A stretch of 64,000 nt of DNA from JACRCT01 sp049841135. Lineage in GTDB: Bacteria; Myxococcota; Myxococcia; Myxococcales; UBA5297. The notes beneath the pieces are model-generated. The model was given only the letters and a program-made list of their open reading frames with translations. It was not told the DNA's origin and ran no database searches. Of the stretch, positions 1-8,503 are shown piece after piece (within the stretch, counting starts at the first letter, position 1; every line of letters begins with the position of its first letter). The translations under genes were made by a program, and so were the position numbers. The stretch lies in the NCBI GenBank assembly GCA_049841135.1, contig JASGHK010000004.1, positions 1,426,001 through 1,490,000 on the forward strand, in the 5' to 3' direction.

Positions 1-755
1 GCGCTGCCGCTCGAGCTGCCGCCGGTGTCGCAGCGCGGATCGAACGGGTTGCGCGCCTGGCCGTGGTGGGCGTTGAGGCCGGAGGGGTCGATGCCGATCT
101 CGTGCATGTTGGTCTTGCCGACCAGCACCACCCCTGCCGCGCGCAGCCTGGCGACGATGGTGGCGTCGGCCTTCGGCTTGCGCAGGGCCCCGAGGAAGCT
201 CGTCCCCGCGGTGGAAGGGTACGGGACCTGGTCGAACTCGTCCTTGACGGTCGCCGGCACGCCGTCGAGCGGCCCCAGCGGCGCGCCGCGCTTGTAGCGC
301 TCGGTCGCGGCGGCGGCCTGGCTGCGCACGTCGTCCCGGTCGAGCGCGATCCAGCCGCGCATCGGCGGCGAGAGCGCTTCGCTGGCGTCGACGGCCTCGA
401 GCACCGCCTCGGCCACCGCGAGCGGCGTCGTCCGTCCCTCGCGGAAGGCCTTGGCGTAGTCGAGCGCCGAGGCATAGGGGCTGCTCGTGGGGCGAGGAGC
501 GTGGATGGCGTCGAGGGCCGGGGCCGGCGCAGCGGCCGACTCGGTGGAGGCGGCGGGAGCCGGCCCGCGCGGCGTGAAGGTCGGGGGCTCGGCCACCGGC
601 TCGGTGCGGGCACGGAGGAGCCCGCCGTCGGCCAGCAGCTTGTGGCGCAGGAGCCCGCCCGGGAAGGCGGTGTGCGCGAGGGAGCCGTAGGCGGCGAGGG
701 CCCGGCCCTTCAGCTTGGGCATCTTCACGGACTTGAGGTCATAGCGGTTGCTCAT
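1..755 (-). CDS. Amidase signature family protein, C-terminal part cut by window edge
   Basis: Reading leftward from ATG at 755, 251 codons are visible before the edge. After an Ala/Pro-rich stretch (residues 50-85) the amidase signature fold begins. VKDEFD near residue 178 carries the catalytic Lys of the Ser-cisSer-Lys triad, and GGSSSGSA at the edge is the glycine/serine signature with the triad serines. The family hydrolyses carboxamides and includes GatA. No GatC or GatB is adjacent, and the N-terminal extension of about 90 residues is unlike GatA, so a stand-alone amidase is more likely; the substrate is unknown. It is divergent from the sugar kinase at 844. Confidence 0.85.
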   Translation of the reverse strand, partial: MSNRYDLKSVKMPKLKGRALAAYGSLAHTAFPGGLLRHKLLADGGLLRARTEPVAEPPTFTPRGPAPAASTESAAAPAPALDAIHAPRPTSSPYASALDYAKAFREGRTTPLAVAEAVLEAVDASEALSPPMRGWIALDRDDVRSQAAAATERYKRGAPLGPLDGVPATVKDEFDQVPYPSTAGTSFLGALRKPKADATIVARLRAAGVVLVGKTNMHEIGIDPSGLNAHHGQARNPFDPRCDTGGSSSGS

Positions 756-843
756 GGCGTGCATGATAGCCGCCCGGACGACAGGCGACCGCTCGCCCGT
801 CAGGAAATTGCGTCGACCCTGCAGTGCCTGCATCCTCTCGCCC
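756..843. promoter_or_regulatory. Divergent intergenic region, amidase / sugar kinase
   Basis: The 88 bases between the two outward-reading starts must hold both promoters. I see no clear sigma70 boxes and no operator palindrome. The assignment rests on gene orientation alone. Confidence 0.35.
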
Positions 844-1893
844 ATGCCGGACGACAGCACCATCCCCGCCGCCGTGCTCGCGCGCTACCGCGACCTGGCG
901 GGCCAGCCCCACCGCCGCTTCGGGACCGGGCTGATCAACCGCACCTACCTCGTCGAGGGCCGGGCCGGAAACGTCGTGGTCCAGCGCCTGCACCCGGTCT
1001 TCGCCGGCGCGGTCAACGAGGACATCGAGGCGGTCACCGCGCACCTGTCGGCCAAGGGCCTGAACACTCCGCGCCCCGTCCGCTGCGACGACGGCTCGCT
1101 CTGGGTCGACGGCGTCGACGAGCGGCCCTGGCGGGCCATCAGCTTCGTCTCCGGCCAGAGCGTGGACAAGCTCGCCTCGCCGCAGCAGGCGTACGAGGCG
1201 GCGCGGCTGGTGGCGAAGTTCCACCTCGCCGTGGCGGACCTGGCCTGGGAGTACCGGCACGTGCGCGTGGGCGTCCACGACACCGCCAAGCACCTGAGCA
1301 CCCTGCGCAGGGCTCTCGACGATCACCGGTCGCACCGGCTGTACGGCGAGGTCGCCCCGCTCGCGGAAGCGCTCCTCGCCGCGGCGCAGCGCCTGCCCGA
1401 TCTCTCAAGGCTCCCGCTGCGGCACTGCCACGGCGACCTGAAGATCTCCAACATCCTCTTCTCGGGCGACGAGGCCGTCTGCCTCGTCGACCTCGACACG
1501 CTGGGCCGGATGATCTGGCCGTTCGAGCTGGGCGACGCGATGCGCTCCTGGTGCAACCCGAGCGGCGAGGACGTCGTCGCGGCCGCCATCGACCCGGCCA
1601 TCTTCACGGCGGCGCTCGAGGGCTACGCCTCGGTCGCGCGCCCGGCCCGCTTTCCGACGCGTGAGGAAGGGCTCGGCCTGGTCGACGGCCTGGCGACCAT
1701 CTGCCTGGAGCTCTCGGCGCGCTTCTTGGCCGACGCGCTCAACGAGAGCTACTTCGGCTTCGACGCCGGCCGCTTCCCGGCGCGCGGAGAGCACAACCTC
1801 CTGCGCGCCCGCGGGCAGTGGGCGCTCTTCCAGAGCGTCGAGCGCGACCGCGCCTCGCTCGAGGCCACGGTCCGACGGCTGCTGGTGGACTGA
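844..1893 (+). CDS. NahK-like sugar kinase (aminoglycoside phosphotransferase fold)
   Basis: A 349-residue protein of the APH/choline kinase fold. CHGDLKISNILF near residue 196 is the catalytic loop with the base Asp, and CLVDLDTLG near 215 carries the metal-binding Asp. The N-terminal RFGTGLINRTYLV and VVQRLHP segments resemble N-acetylhexosamine 1-kinase (NahK) more than antibiotic kinases, so a sugar 1-kinase for salvage is likely. ATG at 844 is preferred because the longer reading frame from 748 begins with residues unlike the family. No partner epimerase or uridylyltransferase is nearby, so the substrate is inferred from family resemblance. Confidence 0.75.
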   Translation: MPDDSTIPAAVLARYRDLAGQPHRRFGTGLINRTYLVEGRAGNVVVQRLHPVFAGAVNEDIEAVTAHLSAKGLNTPRPVRCDDGSLWVDGVDERPWRAISFVSGQSVDKLASPQQAYEAARLVAKFHLAVADLAWEYRHVRVGVHDTAKHLSTLRRALDDHRSHRLYGEVAPLAEALLAAAQRLPDLSRLPLRHCHGDLKISNILFSGDEAVCLVDLDTLGRMIWPFELGDAMRSWCNPSGEDVVAAAIDPAIFTAALEGYASVARPARFPTREEGLGLVDGLATICLELSARFLADALNESYFGFDAGRFPARGEHNLLRARGQWALFQSVERDRASLEATVRRLLVD

Positions 1894-2002
1894 GCGCCCA
1901 CGCGCGCAGGGAACGAAGACGCAAGCGGTCCTTGCTCGTCTCGGACCTCATCACTGCTCAGGGCTGTAGGAGGCCCGCGCGCTCACGCTTGCGGCTCACG
2001 GC

Positions 2003-2806
2003 TCACATCTGGATGTCCACGAGCTCGGCCTTCTCCACCGGCTGCTCCAGGAATCGCGTGCCGATCTCCGCGAAGCGCTCCGGCAGGTCGGTGACGAGGT
2101 AGCTGCGGCGCGGCTTGCTGCCCTGGGGGGCGAACAGGCCGCGCTGCGCCAGCATCTCCTGCACGGCGGCGGCGGTCGTCTCCGCCGAGTCCACCAGCGC
2201 GACGCCCGGCCCGACCACGTTCTGGATGGCCTGCTTGAGCATCGGGTAGTGGGTGCAGCCGAGCACCAGCGTGTCGATGGCGAAGGGGCCGAAATCGGCC
2301 AGGTACTTGCGGGCCACCGACTCCACCACCTCGCCCTCCGTCCAGCCTTCCTCGGCGAGCGGCACGAAGAGCGGACAGGCGCGGCCCAGCACCTTGGAGT
2401 CGGGCCGGCGACGGGCGAGCGCCGCCTGGTAGGCGCCGCTGCCGATGGTCCCCGGGGTGCCGATGACGCCGACGCGCCCGGACCGGGTGGCGGCCGAGGC
2501 CGCGGCGGCTCCAGGCTCGATGACGCCCAGGACCGGGATGGGCAGCTGCTTCTCGAGCGCCGGCAGCGACTGGGAGGAGGCCGTGTTGCAGGCGACGACC
2601 AGGAGCTTGATCTCGTGGCGCATCAGCAACCGGGCGTTCGCCAGGCTGTAGCGGGTGACGACCTCCGGGGACTTGGTGCCGTAGGGCACGCGAGCGGTGT
2701 CGCCCAGGTAGACCGTGCTCTCTTCCGGCAGCCGCCGCATCAGCGCCTTGAGGACCGTCAGCCCACCTACCCCGCTGTCGAAAACGCCGATCGCCTTCTG
2801 GTTCAT
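2003..2806 (-). CDS. murI: Glutamate racemase
   Basis: A 267-residue full-length MurI, interconverting L- and D-glutamate for peptidoglycan. GVFDSGVGGLTV at the N-terminus carries the Asp10-Ser11 substrate site. The two catalytic acid/base cysteines are visible as VACNTAS (Cys73) and LGCTHYPML (Cys184). An AAGGA ribosome site lies just upstream of ATG 2806. It runs on the minus strand downstream of the TSP3 lipoprotein gene, separated from it by a probable terminator. I see no truncation. Confidence 0.96.
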   Translation of the reverse strand: MNQKAIGVFDSGVGGLTVLKALMRRLPEESTVYLGDTARVPYGTKSPEVVTRYSLANARLLMRHEIKLLVVACNTASSQSLPALEKQLPIPVLGVIEPGAAAASAATRSGRVGVIGTPGTIGSGAYQAALARRRPDSKVLGRACPLFVPLAEEGWTEGEVVESVARKYLADFGPFAIDTLVLGCTHYPMLKQAIQNVVGPGVALVDSAETTAAAVQEMLAQRGLFAPQGSKPRRSYLVTDLPERFAEIGTRFLEQPVEKAELVDIQM

Positions 2807-2904
2807 CGTCCTTCGGACCTCGTCCCTCCGCCCTGTTTGCTCCGCAGGCAGACGGCCTGTTTAGCAACGGCCGTTCCAGCGGCCCCGTCTCGCACGAACC
2901 CCTT

Positions 2905-2936
2905 GAAAAGACAAGCCCCCGGAGGTCTCCGAGGGC
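2905..2936 (-). terminator. Rho-independent terminator of the TSP3 lipoprotein gene
   Basis: Read on the minus strand, a 10-bp stem (2936-2927 with 2924-2915, one wobble pair) and 2-base loop are followed by TTGTCTTTTC. It lies downstream of the stop at 2982 and before murI. Confidence 0.7.
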
Positions 2937-2955
2937 TCGCCTCTGCGAGGCTTTC

Positions 2956-2973
2956 CGGCCGCGGGTGCGGCCG
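2956..2973. terminator. GC hairpin just after the lipoprotein stop
   Basis: CGGCCGC (2956-2962) and GCGGCCG (2967-2973) form a perfect 7-bp stem around GGGT, nine bases past the lipoprotein stop. It has no T-tract of its own; it may assist the terminator at 2905-2936 or protect the mRNA 3' end. Confidence 0.4.
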
Positions 2974-2981
2974 TTCGGGTA

Positions 2982-4184
2982 TCAGCGGACGAGCTTGATG
3001 GTCTTCATCCAGTCCTGGTTGCCGGCGTAGAGGATGGTCTGCTCGGTCTTCTCGGCGACGACGTTGTGGACCGAGTTGGCGGCGTCCCAGGCCTGAAGGT
3101 GGACCGTCCACGTCCCTTGCCACTTGCCGGTCGACAGGTTGTAGGTCTCGAAGGCCGGCAGGTAGGACCAGAAGAAGCCGTACTTCAGGATGGTGTCGCA
3201 GTTGGCGTCCCAGTAGGGCGTGGTGCCGGTGGGCGGGTCGTTGTAGTCGGTGAGCTCGATGAAGAAGGCCTTCACGTTCGCCTCGGCGCAGGTTGCGTAG
3301 GGGACGCCGTTGACGTCCACCAGCTGCGGCTTGAAGTGCGCGCCGGAGGCCACCGGGAGCAGGTCGAAGGTCACGTTGTTGGTCTGGTTGGAGATGACGG
3401 TGACGGTCTGCGTGGCGCTGTACCACAGCTCCTCGTAGGGCTTCCCGTCGCTGCCGGTGCGCACGACGATTCCGTCCATGACCACCTGGTAGGAGCCGGC
3501 GCTCAGGTCCCAGCTCCAGCCCTGGACCGGCTTGCCATTCTGGTCGTTCTGGGTGCACTGCAGGTCCTGCGGCGCCTCGTTGTTGATGTACACGCGGACC
3601 TTGCTGACCGGGGTGCCGTCGGCGATCCCGGTGCTGGCGCAGGGGACGATGGCGTTGTTCTTGTCGCGGAACTGCCAGAACAGCTGCGCGGTGCCGTTCC
3701 TGGAGACGGGCGGGAGGTCGACGGTGACCACCGGGTCGCTGTGGCTGGTGACGTGCAGGGTCCCGGTGGTGGTGTAGACGGTGACGCCGGCGAGGTCGAG
3801 CGCGTCGATGCGGAAGGTGTAGGAGCCGACGACGAAGTTGGTGAGCCGGATGCCGTCGACGTTGGCGGGGCTGCACTTGTAGTAGCCGCCGGCCTCGAGG
3901 TCCTCGACGCCCCGGGGCCCGGTCAGGGTGATGTGGACCTTCTCGACCTCGGGGGCCTGGTTGCAGGAGTGCCCGCCGAAGGTCCAGTAGAAGGTGATGT
4001 CCCCCTCACAGGCGTCGCCGACTCCGTCGTTGTTCTCGTCCTGCTGGTCGGGGTTGTAGAGGTCCGGGCAGTTGTCGGTGGAGTTGGTGATGCCGTCTTC
4101 GTCCCGGTCGATGTCGGAGGTGGTGGGGATGATGCAGCCCGACAGCGGGAGGGCGACGACGAGAGCGATGGACAGCCAGCGCAT
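2982..4184 (-). CDS. Lipoprotein with thrombospondin type 3 calcium-binding repeat
   Basis: A 400-residue exported lipoprotein. The signal peptide ends in a lipobox LSGC (Cys near 17). DIDRDEDGITNSTDNCPD and QQDENNDGVGDAC (residues 25-60) are thrombospondin type 3 style Asp/Asn-rich calcium loops. The remaining 340 residues are beta-rich with Val/Thr alternation and no family I can name. The start at 4184 has a GAGG site upstream. Surface or periplasmic location follows from the lipobox; function is unknown. It has its own terminator, so it is probably monocistronic. Confidence 0.8.
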   Translation of the reverse strand: MRWLSIALVVALPLSGCIIPTTSDIDRDEDGITNSTDNCPDLYNPDQQDENNDGVGDACEGDITFYWTFGGHSCNQAPEVEKVHITLTGPRGVEDLEAGGYYKCSPANVDGIRLTNFVVGSYTFRIDALDLAGVTVYTTTGTLHVTSHSDPVVTVDLPPVSRNGTAQLFWQFRDKNNAIVPCASTGIADGTPVSKVRVYINNEAPQDLQCTQNDQNGKPVQGWSWDLSAGSYQVVMDGIVVRTGSDGKPYEELWYSATQTVTVISNQTNNVTFDLLPVASGAHFKPQLVDVNGVPYATCAEANVKAFFIELTDYNDPPTGTTPYWDANCDTILKYGFFWSYLPAFETYNLSTGKWQGTWTVHLQAWDAANSVHNVVAEKTEQTILYAGNQDWMKTIKLVR

Positions 4185-4527
4185 GGGGTACCTCGTTCAG
4201 ACTCGAAAACCGTGCGGGTTCGACGTGGGGGAACGCAGGCGCTTCAACCTGACCTGCCAACCGGTCCTCGGCCTCTTTCGAAGCAACGGCCGTGCCCATC
4301 CAACCCTCGATAACGCCTGGAGATTACCACGACTGGGGCTCGGGTCCGCGACAGCCTTGTCGCGGCGCCGACAGGCTTTGACCGGCCTCGGCCGCGGGTG
4401 GTAGGGATGGGGCCCTTTGAAGGTCGGCAAGAACGTCGTCTCCACCGGCCTTTGCCTCCGCGCGGCAGACTTGTTCGAACTCTCCGGGCGTTAGGCATAG
4501 GCGAATCTGCCGGACGTTAGGAAAGCG
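4185..4527. other. 343-base intergenic region before tolQ
   Basis: This divergent gap holds the promoters for the lipoprotein gene and the tol operon. I see no convincing coding frame, tRNA or small-RNA hairpin. The only ordered signal is a direct repeat near its right end, listed separately. Confidence 0.5.
4484..4521 (+). promoter_or_regulatory. Direct repeat CCGG(G/A)CGTTAGG upstream of tolQ
   Basis: CCGGGCGTTAGG (4484-4495) and CCGGACGTTAGG (4510-4521) differ at one base and are 26 bases apart, start to start. The second overlaps the ribosome-site region of tolQ (ATG 4528). The arrangement would suit a regulator binding two turns apart, but no regulator is identifiable here and chance duplication is possible. 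Confidence 0.35.
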
Positions 4528-5254
4528 ATGCCCTACTTCGACATCCTGGCCCAGGCGCCGTTTGCGGCGGGGCTCAACTACCTCGAGATCATCACCCACT
4601 CGGGCCCCATCGGGATCTTCGTCCTGGCGCTGCTCTTGGTGGCCTCGGTCGCCTCCTGGGCGATCATCCTCATCAAGTACCTGCACCTGCGGCAGGCGCA
4701 GCAGCAGTCGGCGCAGTTCCTGGACGCCTTCTGGCAGTCCAAGCGGCTCGACGCCATCTACCAGGCGGCCGAGAAGCTCTCGATGTCTCCGGTCTCCCAG
4801 GTCTTCCGCGCCGGCTACATCGAGCTTCTCCAAGGTGACCTCGCAGCCGACGGGCGAGGCCCCGAGCGAAGCGCGCAACGAGCTGGCGGGCGGCATCGAG
4901 AACGTCGAGCGCGCCCTGCGCCGGGCGATGATCGCCGAGGGCACCTACCTCGAGAGCAAGGTCGCGTTCCTGGCCACCACCGGCTCCGCGGCCCCCTTCG
5001 TCGGCCTGTTCGGCACGGTGTGGGGCATCATGGGCGCCTTCCAGGACATCTACGTGCAGGGCAACGCCAACCTGGCGACGGTGGCCAAGCCCATCTCCGA
5101 GGCGCTGATCGCGACGGCGGTGGGCCTGTTCGCGGCCATCCCGGCGGTCATCGCGTACAACTTCTTCCTCTCGAAGATCAACGTGCTGCGCAGCGAGATG
5201 GAGAGCTTCTCGAGCGACTTCCTGAACATCGTCAAGCGGCACTTCTTCAAGTAG
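4528..5254 (+). CDS. tolQ: TolQ proton channel subunit (one frame break)
   Basis: An inner-membrane proton-conducting subunit of the Tol-Pal/Ton motor. The first 99 residues (THSGPIGIFVLALLLVASVASW helix, then FWQSKRLDAIYQ and QVFRAGYIEL) and the later part (ATTGSAAPFVGLFGTVWGIM, then LIATAVGLFAAIPAVIAYN) are both typical TolQ but lie in different frames. One extra T at 4826-4827 (GAGCTTCTCC for GAGCTCTCC) explains it. With the base removed, a normal 241-residue protein with three membrane helices results. All flanking genes are intact, so an indel error is more likely than decay. It is first in the tolQ-tolR-tonB/tolA operon. Confidence 0.85.
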
Positions 5255-5272
5255 CGGACGGGAGCAGCTTCT

Positions 5273-5725
5273 ATGGGAATGTCCGCACCGGCAGGTGGTG
5301 GTGGCCGCAAGTCGGCCCTGGCCGACATCAACGTGACGCCGCTGGTCGACGTCATGCTGGTGCTGCTCATCATCTTCATGGTCACCGCACCGCTCATCCA
5401 GCAGGGCGTGAAGGTCAGCCTGCCGGACGCCAAGGCCGCGCCCATCGACGCCAAGGAGAAGAAGCTGGTGGTCTCGCTCGACCGCGCCGGCAAGATCTAC
5501 ATCGGCGAGGCCGAGGTGGGCGTGTGGCCCAACGCGGTGGAGGAGCTGGAGGCCAAGCTCAAGGCCAACGCCAAGGCGCAGGCCGACAAGGAGATTTACC
5601 TGCACGCCGACAAGGACCTGAAGTACGGCATCGTGGTCGACGTGATGGCGGCGGCGCAGCGGGCAGGCATCCCCAACGTGGGCATGGTCACCGACCCGGT
5701 CCAGCGAGAGGCGTCGAGGCAATAA
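5273..5725 (+). CDS. tolR: TolR/ExbD biopolymer transport protein
   Basis: A 150-residue bitopic inner-membrane protein. ALADINVTPLVDVMLVLLIIFMV is the hallmark N-terminal segment with the transmembrane Asp that takes part in proton flow. A periplasmic ExbD/TolR domain follows (KLVVSLDRAGKIYIGEAEV, then ADKDLKYGIVVDVMAAAQRAG). It starts 18 bases after tolQ and ends one base before the GTG of the next gene, so the three are co-translated. ATG 5279 is a possible alternative start. Confidence 0.93.
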   Translation: MGMSAPAGGGGRKSALADINVTPLVDVMLVLLIIFMVTAPLIQQGVKVSLPDAKAAPIDAKEKKLVVSLDRAGKIYIGEAEVGVWPNAVEELEAKLKANAKAQADKEIYLHADKDLKYGIVVDVMAAAQRAGIPNVGMVTDPVQREASRQ

Positions 5726-5726
5726 C

Positions 5727-6476
5727 GTGAGCCGAAGCCGCCAGCTCGCCGCGAGGCACCCCGAGTCCAAGTACGTGACTTGGGCGGTGGTGGGTTCTGC
5801 CGCGGTGCACGCCGGCATCCTCGGCTTCTTCGTGGTGATGACCCTGCTCGAGCCGCCCAAGCTCGACCTGGCGCAGAAGCCGGTGAGCGCCAAGCTGGTG
5901 AGGCTGGGGCAGAAGCGCGACCAGACGCTCTTGCCGCGCAAGGACATCGCCGTCCCTCCCCCGCCCCAGGCGACGGCCAAGCCGCAGCCGGTGCTGATGA
6001 AGGCGAGCGACCCGAGCACGGCGCCCTCGCGGCCCTCGGCCAACGCCGCGCCCCGGCGCAACGCCGAGCAGGCGCGCCGCGACCTCTTCAAGGCGTTCGA
6101 CACCACCGCGACCGCGCCCAAGAAGGACGAGCCGGCCATCGGCGACCCCGAAGGAGATCCCGAGGGCGATTCCGACACCGCGGAGGAGGGCGAGCGCTAC
6201 TTCGGGCTCATCCTGGCCAAGGCGCGGCGCAACTACGGCGTCACCAAGACCATCCCGCCGCAGGAGCTCATCCGGCTCAAGGCCATCGTGGTGCTCTACA
6301 TCAGCGCCACCGGCGAGCTGATCAAGGACCCCGAGCTGCAGGTCTCCAGCGGCAACGAGCAGTTCGATCAGGACGTCATCCTGTCCTTGAAGAAGGCGGC
6401 GCCCTTCGGCCCGCCGCCCGGCCACCTGGCGGAGCCGCTCAAGAGTGTCGGCGTCGCCATCGAGGCGCGTCCCTGA
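5727..6476 (+). CDS. TonB/TolA-type energy transducer
   Basis: A 249-residue protein with GTG start one base after tolR. One membrane helix (residues 18-38) is followed by a Pro/Ala/Lys periplasmic linker and a TonB/TolA C-terminal domain. YFGLILAKARRNYGV, LYISATGELI and SSGNEQFDQDVI are typical of that domain. It would carry the force made by TolQ-TolR across the periplasm. No tolB, pal or TonB-dependent receptor is adjacent, so TolA and TonB roles cannot be separated. It ends four bases from the convergent Lgt-like gene. Confidence 0.85.
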   Translation: MSRSRQLAARHPESKYVTWAVVGSAAVHAGILGFFVVMTLLEPPKLDLAQKPVSAKLVRLGQKRDQTLLPRKDIAVPPPPQATAKPQPVLMKASDPSTAPSRPSANAAPRRNAEQARRDLFKAFDTTATAPKKDEPAIGDPEGDPEGDSDTAEEGERYFGLILAKARRNYGVTKTIPPQELIRLKAIVVLYISATGELIKDPELQVSSGNEQFDQDVILSLKKAAPFGPPPGHLAEPLKSVGVAIEARP

Positions 6477-6480
6477 CCGT

Positions 6481-8379
6481 TCAGAAGGACTCCGACCAGG
6501 CGAGGACGCCCGAGGCGACCTTCCCGCTGAACGGCACGTCCAGGCGTAGGTGCAGGGCGTGCCCCTCGCCGATGGAGATCGGGGCGTCGCCATAGACCTG
6601 CATGTTCATGAGCGGCCCCTCCGCGCGCGGGTGCTCCAACCCGAGCCGGAAGTGGTGCCCGAACACGATCGTCCGAAAGCCCAGGAACGGCCCGGGCAGC
6701 CACTGGTGGCTCGCCCCGCTGCCCAGCTCGACCGCGAACTGGGGCGGGCCGAGGCGCAAGTAGAGCGCGGGCATGAAGTAGCCCAGCTTCTCTATCGGGA
6801 TGAGGAGGGGCTCCCTCGTTTGAGACGATCCCAGGCCCACCATCGCCCCGACCCCGACGCCGACGACCCGCCAATCCCAGTGGTAGAAGCCCGCGGCGGT
6901 GACCATGACGTCCTGCGCCTTCTCTCGGCTCGCGCCCGCGTTGACGACGTAGTCCCAGGCGTCGGCGTAGATGCCCAGCCGCAGTTGCCAGGACTCTCGC
7001 CGCAGCGCGTTCGTGGGCTCCGCCTCGCGCCCGAGCGCCAGTCCGGCCAGGTAGGTGCGGTGCCGGTAGAGCATCGTGGGCCCGCCGCAGGAGGGTCTCT
7101 CGGTCCGCTCGCTGAACCCGCCGCCGGCATAGAACGTGAGCCTCCGGCCACGCGGCCACACGTCGGCGGGCACGGCGGGCTCGGCGGGGGGCGCGAATTC
7201 CAGGGGCGCCAGGTTCGGCTCGACCGGGTCGGGCGCGGCTGGCTCGGGAGCCGCCTCGACCACGCCCGGGGCCTGGGGAGGATCGAGCGTCTCGGCGGCC
7301 TGGGCCAGCAAGTCCGGCGGCGTGGACTGATCGCCGATGCGCACTAAATGGCCTCCGGTGCGCTCGACGGAGTAGAGCCAATACCGCCCTGCCTCCTCCG
7401 CGCCCGAGGCGCGCAGGGCGGTGGGCACGAGCAGGACGAGCCCCGCCGCATAGGCCGCGCCGATGCCTCGCCGCAGAGGCCCCACCTCCGCCGCGAGCTC
7501 CAGCGCGATGAAGAGGCCCGCGAGCACGAACACCGCGACCGAGGCGACCGCCAGGAAGGGCGTCAAGGCTCCCTGGACGAGCGCGGTCGCGCCGACACAC
7601 CCGAGCCAGGCAGCGACGGCGCGCCTCGGCTCGAAGCCGGCGGGCTCGATCGGGCGGGCCACCGTCGCGCGCAGCAGCCACGCCGCGACCATCAGGCAAA
7701 GCGCCGCCGCGGCGAAGCCCCATTGCATCCGGCTCAGCGGGCCCAGGGCGTGGACGCTGCCGATGGTGTTGAGCATGCCCCGCAGCGGGTCGACCGCCAC
7801 GCGTAGCGCCAGGTACCCGGCGGCGACGCCGAGCGCCAGCGAACGGTCGCTCACTCGACGCCGAAGGCGCGGCAGGAGCGCCGCGGCGAGCAGCAGCGGG
7901 AGGGCTTCATACAGCGCGACCGGATGGACGGACAGCGAAGGTTCGGCTGTCCCCGTCCATCCCAAGTCTTGGTGGAGCACGTGGGCGAAGGAGCCGGACG
8001 GGTAGCGCACGGCCCACGGGAGGTCGCTCGGCGTACCGAAGCAGCAGCCCGCCGCCAGGCAGCCCAGCCGGCCGACTCCGACCAGCACGAGGAGGATGCG
8101 CGTCGCCGCAAAGGCCCAGGGGATGCGCGCTCCCAGAGCCGCCACCGCGAGCCACCAACCGATGAGCCCACCGGCCAGGGCGCCGACGATGCTCGGCACC
8201 GCCCAGGTCCCGACCCCGAGCCCGGCGACGAACCCGGCCGTCGCCAGCGCGGCGGTCGATGTCCTGCTGGACCGCCGCGCATGGAAGAACAGCGCGACGA
8301 GTGCGAGCGCGGCGGGCACGCGCCCGAGCACAGTCCAGTGCTCCTGCCCCAGGCCGACGGCGAAGCCGAGGTCTGCCAT
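6481..8379 (-). CDS. Lgt-like membrane protein fused to a C-terminal barrel-like domain
   Basis: 632 residues in one uninterrupted frame. Residues 1-220 are a divergent prolipoprotein diacylglyceryl transferase domain. GRLGCLAAGCCFG matches the Lgt signature with the usual Asn replaced by Cys, and SVHPVALYE matches its HPxxLYE segment, while the HGG motif appears as AGG. More hydrophobic helices run to about 345. A Pro/Ala/Glu linker (365-430) then leads to about 200 residues of amphipathic beta strands ending WSESF, an aromatic terminus as in outer-membrane barrels. A GGAGG site precedes ATG 8379. Whether it transfers diacylglycerol is doubtful; it may be a specialised paralog. Confidence 0.7.
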   Translation of the reverse strand: MADLGFAVGLGQEHWTVLGRVPAALALVALFFHARRSSRTSTAALATAGFVAGLGVGTWAVPSIVGALAGGLIGWWLAVAALGARIPWAFAATRILLVLVGVGRLGCLAAGCCFGTPSDLPWAVRYPSGSFAHVLHQDLGWTGTAEPSLSVHPVALYEALPLLLAAALLPRLRRRVSDRSLALGVAAGYLALRVAVDPLRGMLNTIGSVHALGPLSRMQWGFAAAALCLMVAAWLLRATVARPIEPAGFEPRRAVAAWLGCVGATALVQGALTPFLAVASVAVFVLAGLFIALELAAEVGPLRRGIGAAYAAGLVLLVPTALRASGAEEAGRYWLYSVERTGGHLVRIGDQSTPPDLLAQAAETLDPPQAPGVVEAAPEPAAPDPVEPNLAPLEFAPPAEPAVPADVWPRGRRLTFYAGGGFSERTERPSCGGPTMLYRHRTYLAGLALGREAEPTNALRRESWQLRLGIYADAWDYVVNAGASREKAQDVMVTAAGFYHWDWRVVGVGVGAMVGLGSSQTREPLLIPIEKLGYFMPALYLRLGPPQFAVELGSGASHQWLPGPFLGFRTIVFGHHFRLGLEHPRAEGPLMNMQVYGDAPISIGEGHALHLRLDVPFSGKVASGVLAWSESF

Positions 8380-8503
8380 CGCTGCCCCCTCCTTCCAGCG
8401 AAGACGAAAGACTGCCGCAAGTCATACTCCTTGGCGTCGAGCCCGGAAAAGCCCCCCATTCGCTCCCAGAGCGCAACCGCCTCACGAGTGTTCGCGTCCC
8501 GTC

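Noticed and set aside
63..1664. Long plus-strand frame across the amidase and sugar kinase
   Set aside because: It is Arg/Gly/Pro-rich shadow sequence; the amidase motifs lie on the minus strand and the kinase motifs in another frame.
4440..4500. tRNA-like TTCGAAC stretch upstream of tolQ
   Set aside because: No acceptor, D or anticodon stem can be paired around it.
4528..5254. Programmed +1 frameshift in tolQ at a CTT codon
   Set aside because: The same pattern recurs in unrelated genes at GATC and GAGCTC rather than at one slippery codon, and TolQ is not known to need a frameshift. Sequence error is simpler, though it is listed as testable.
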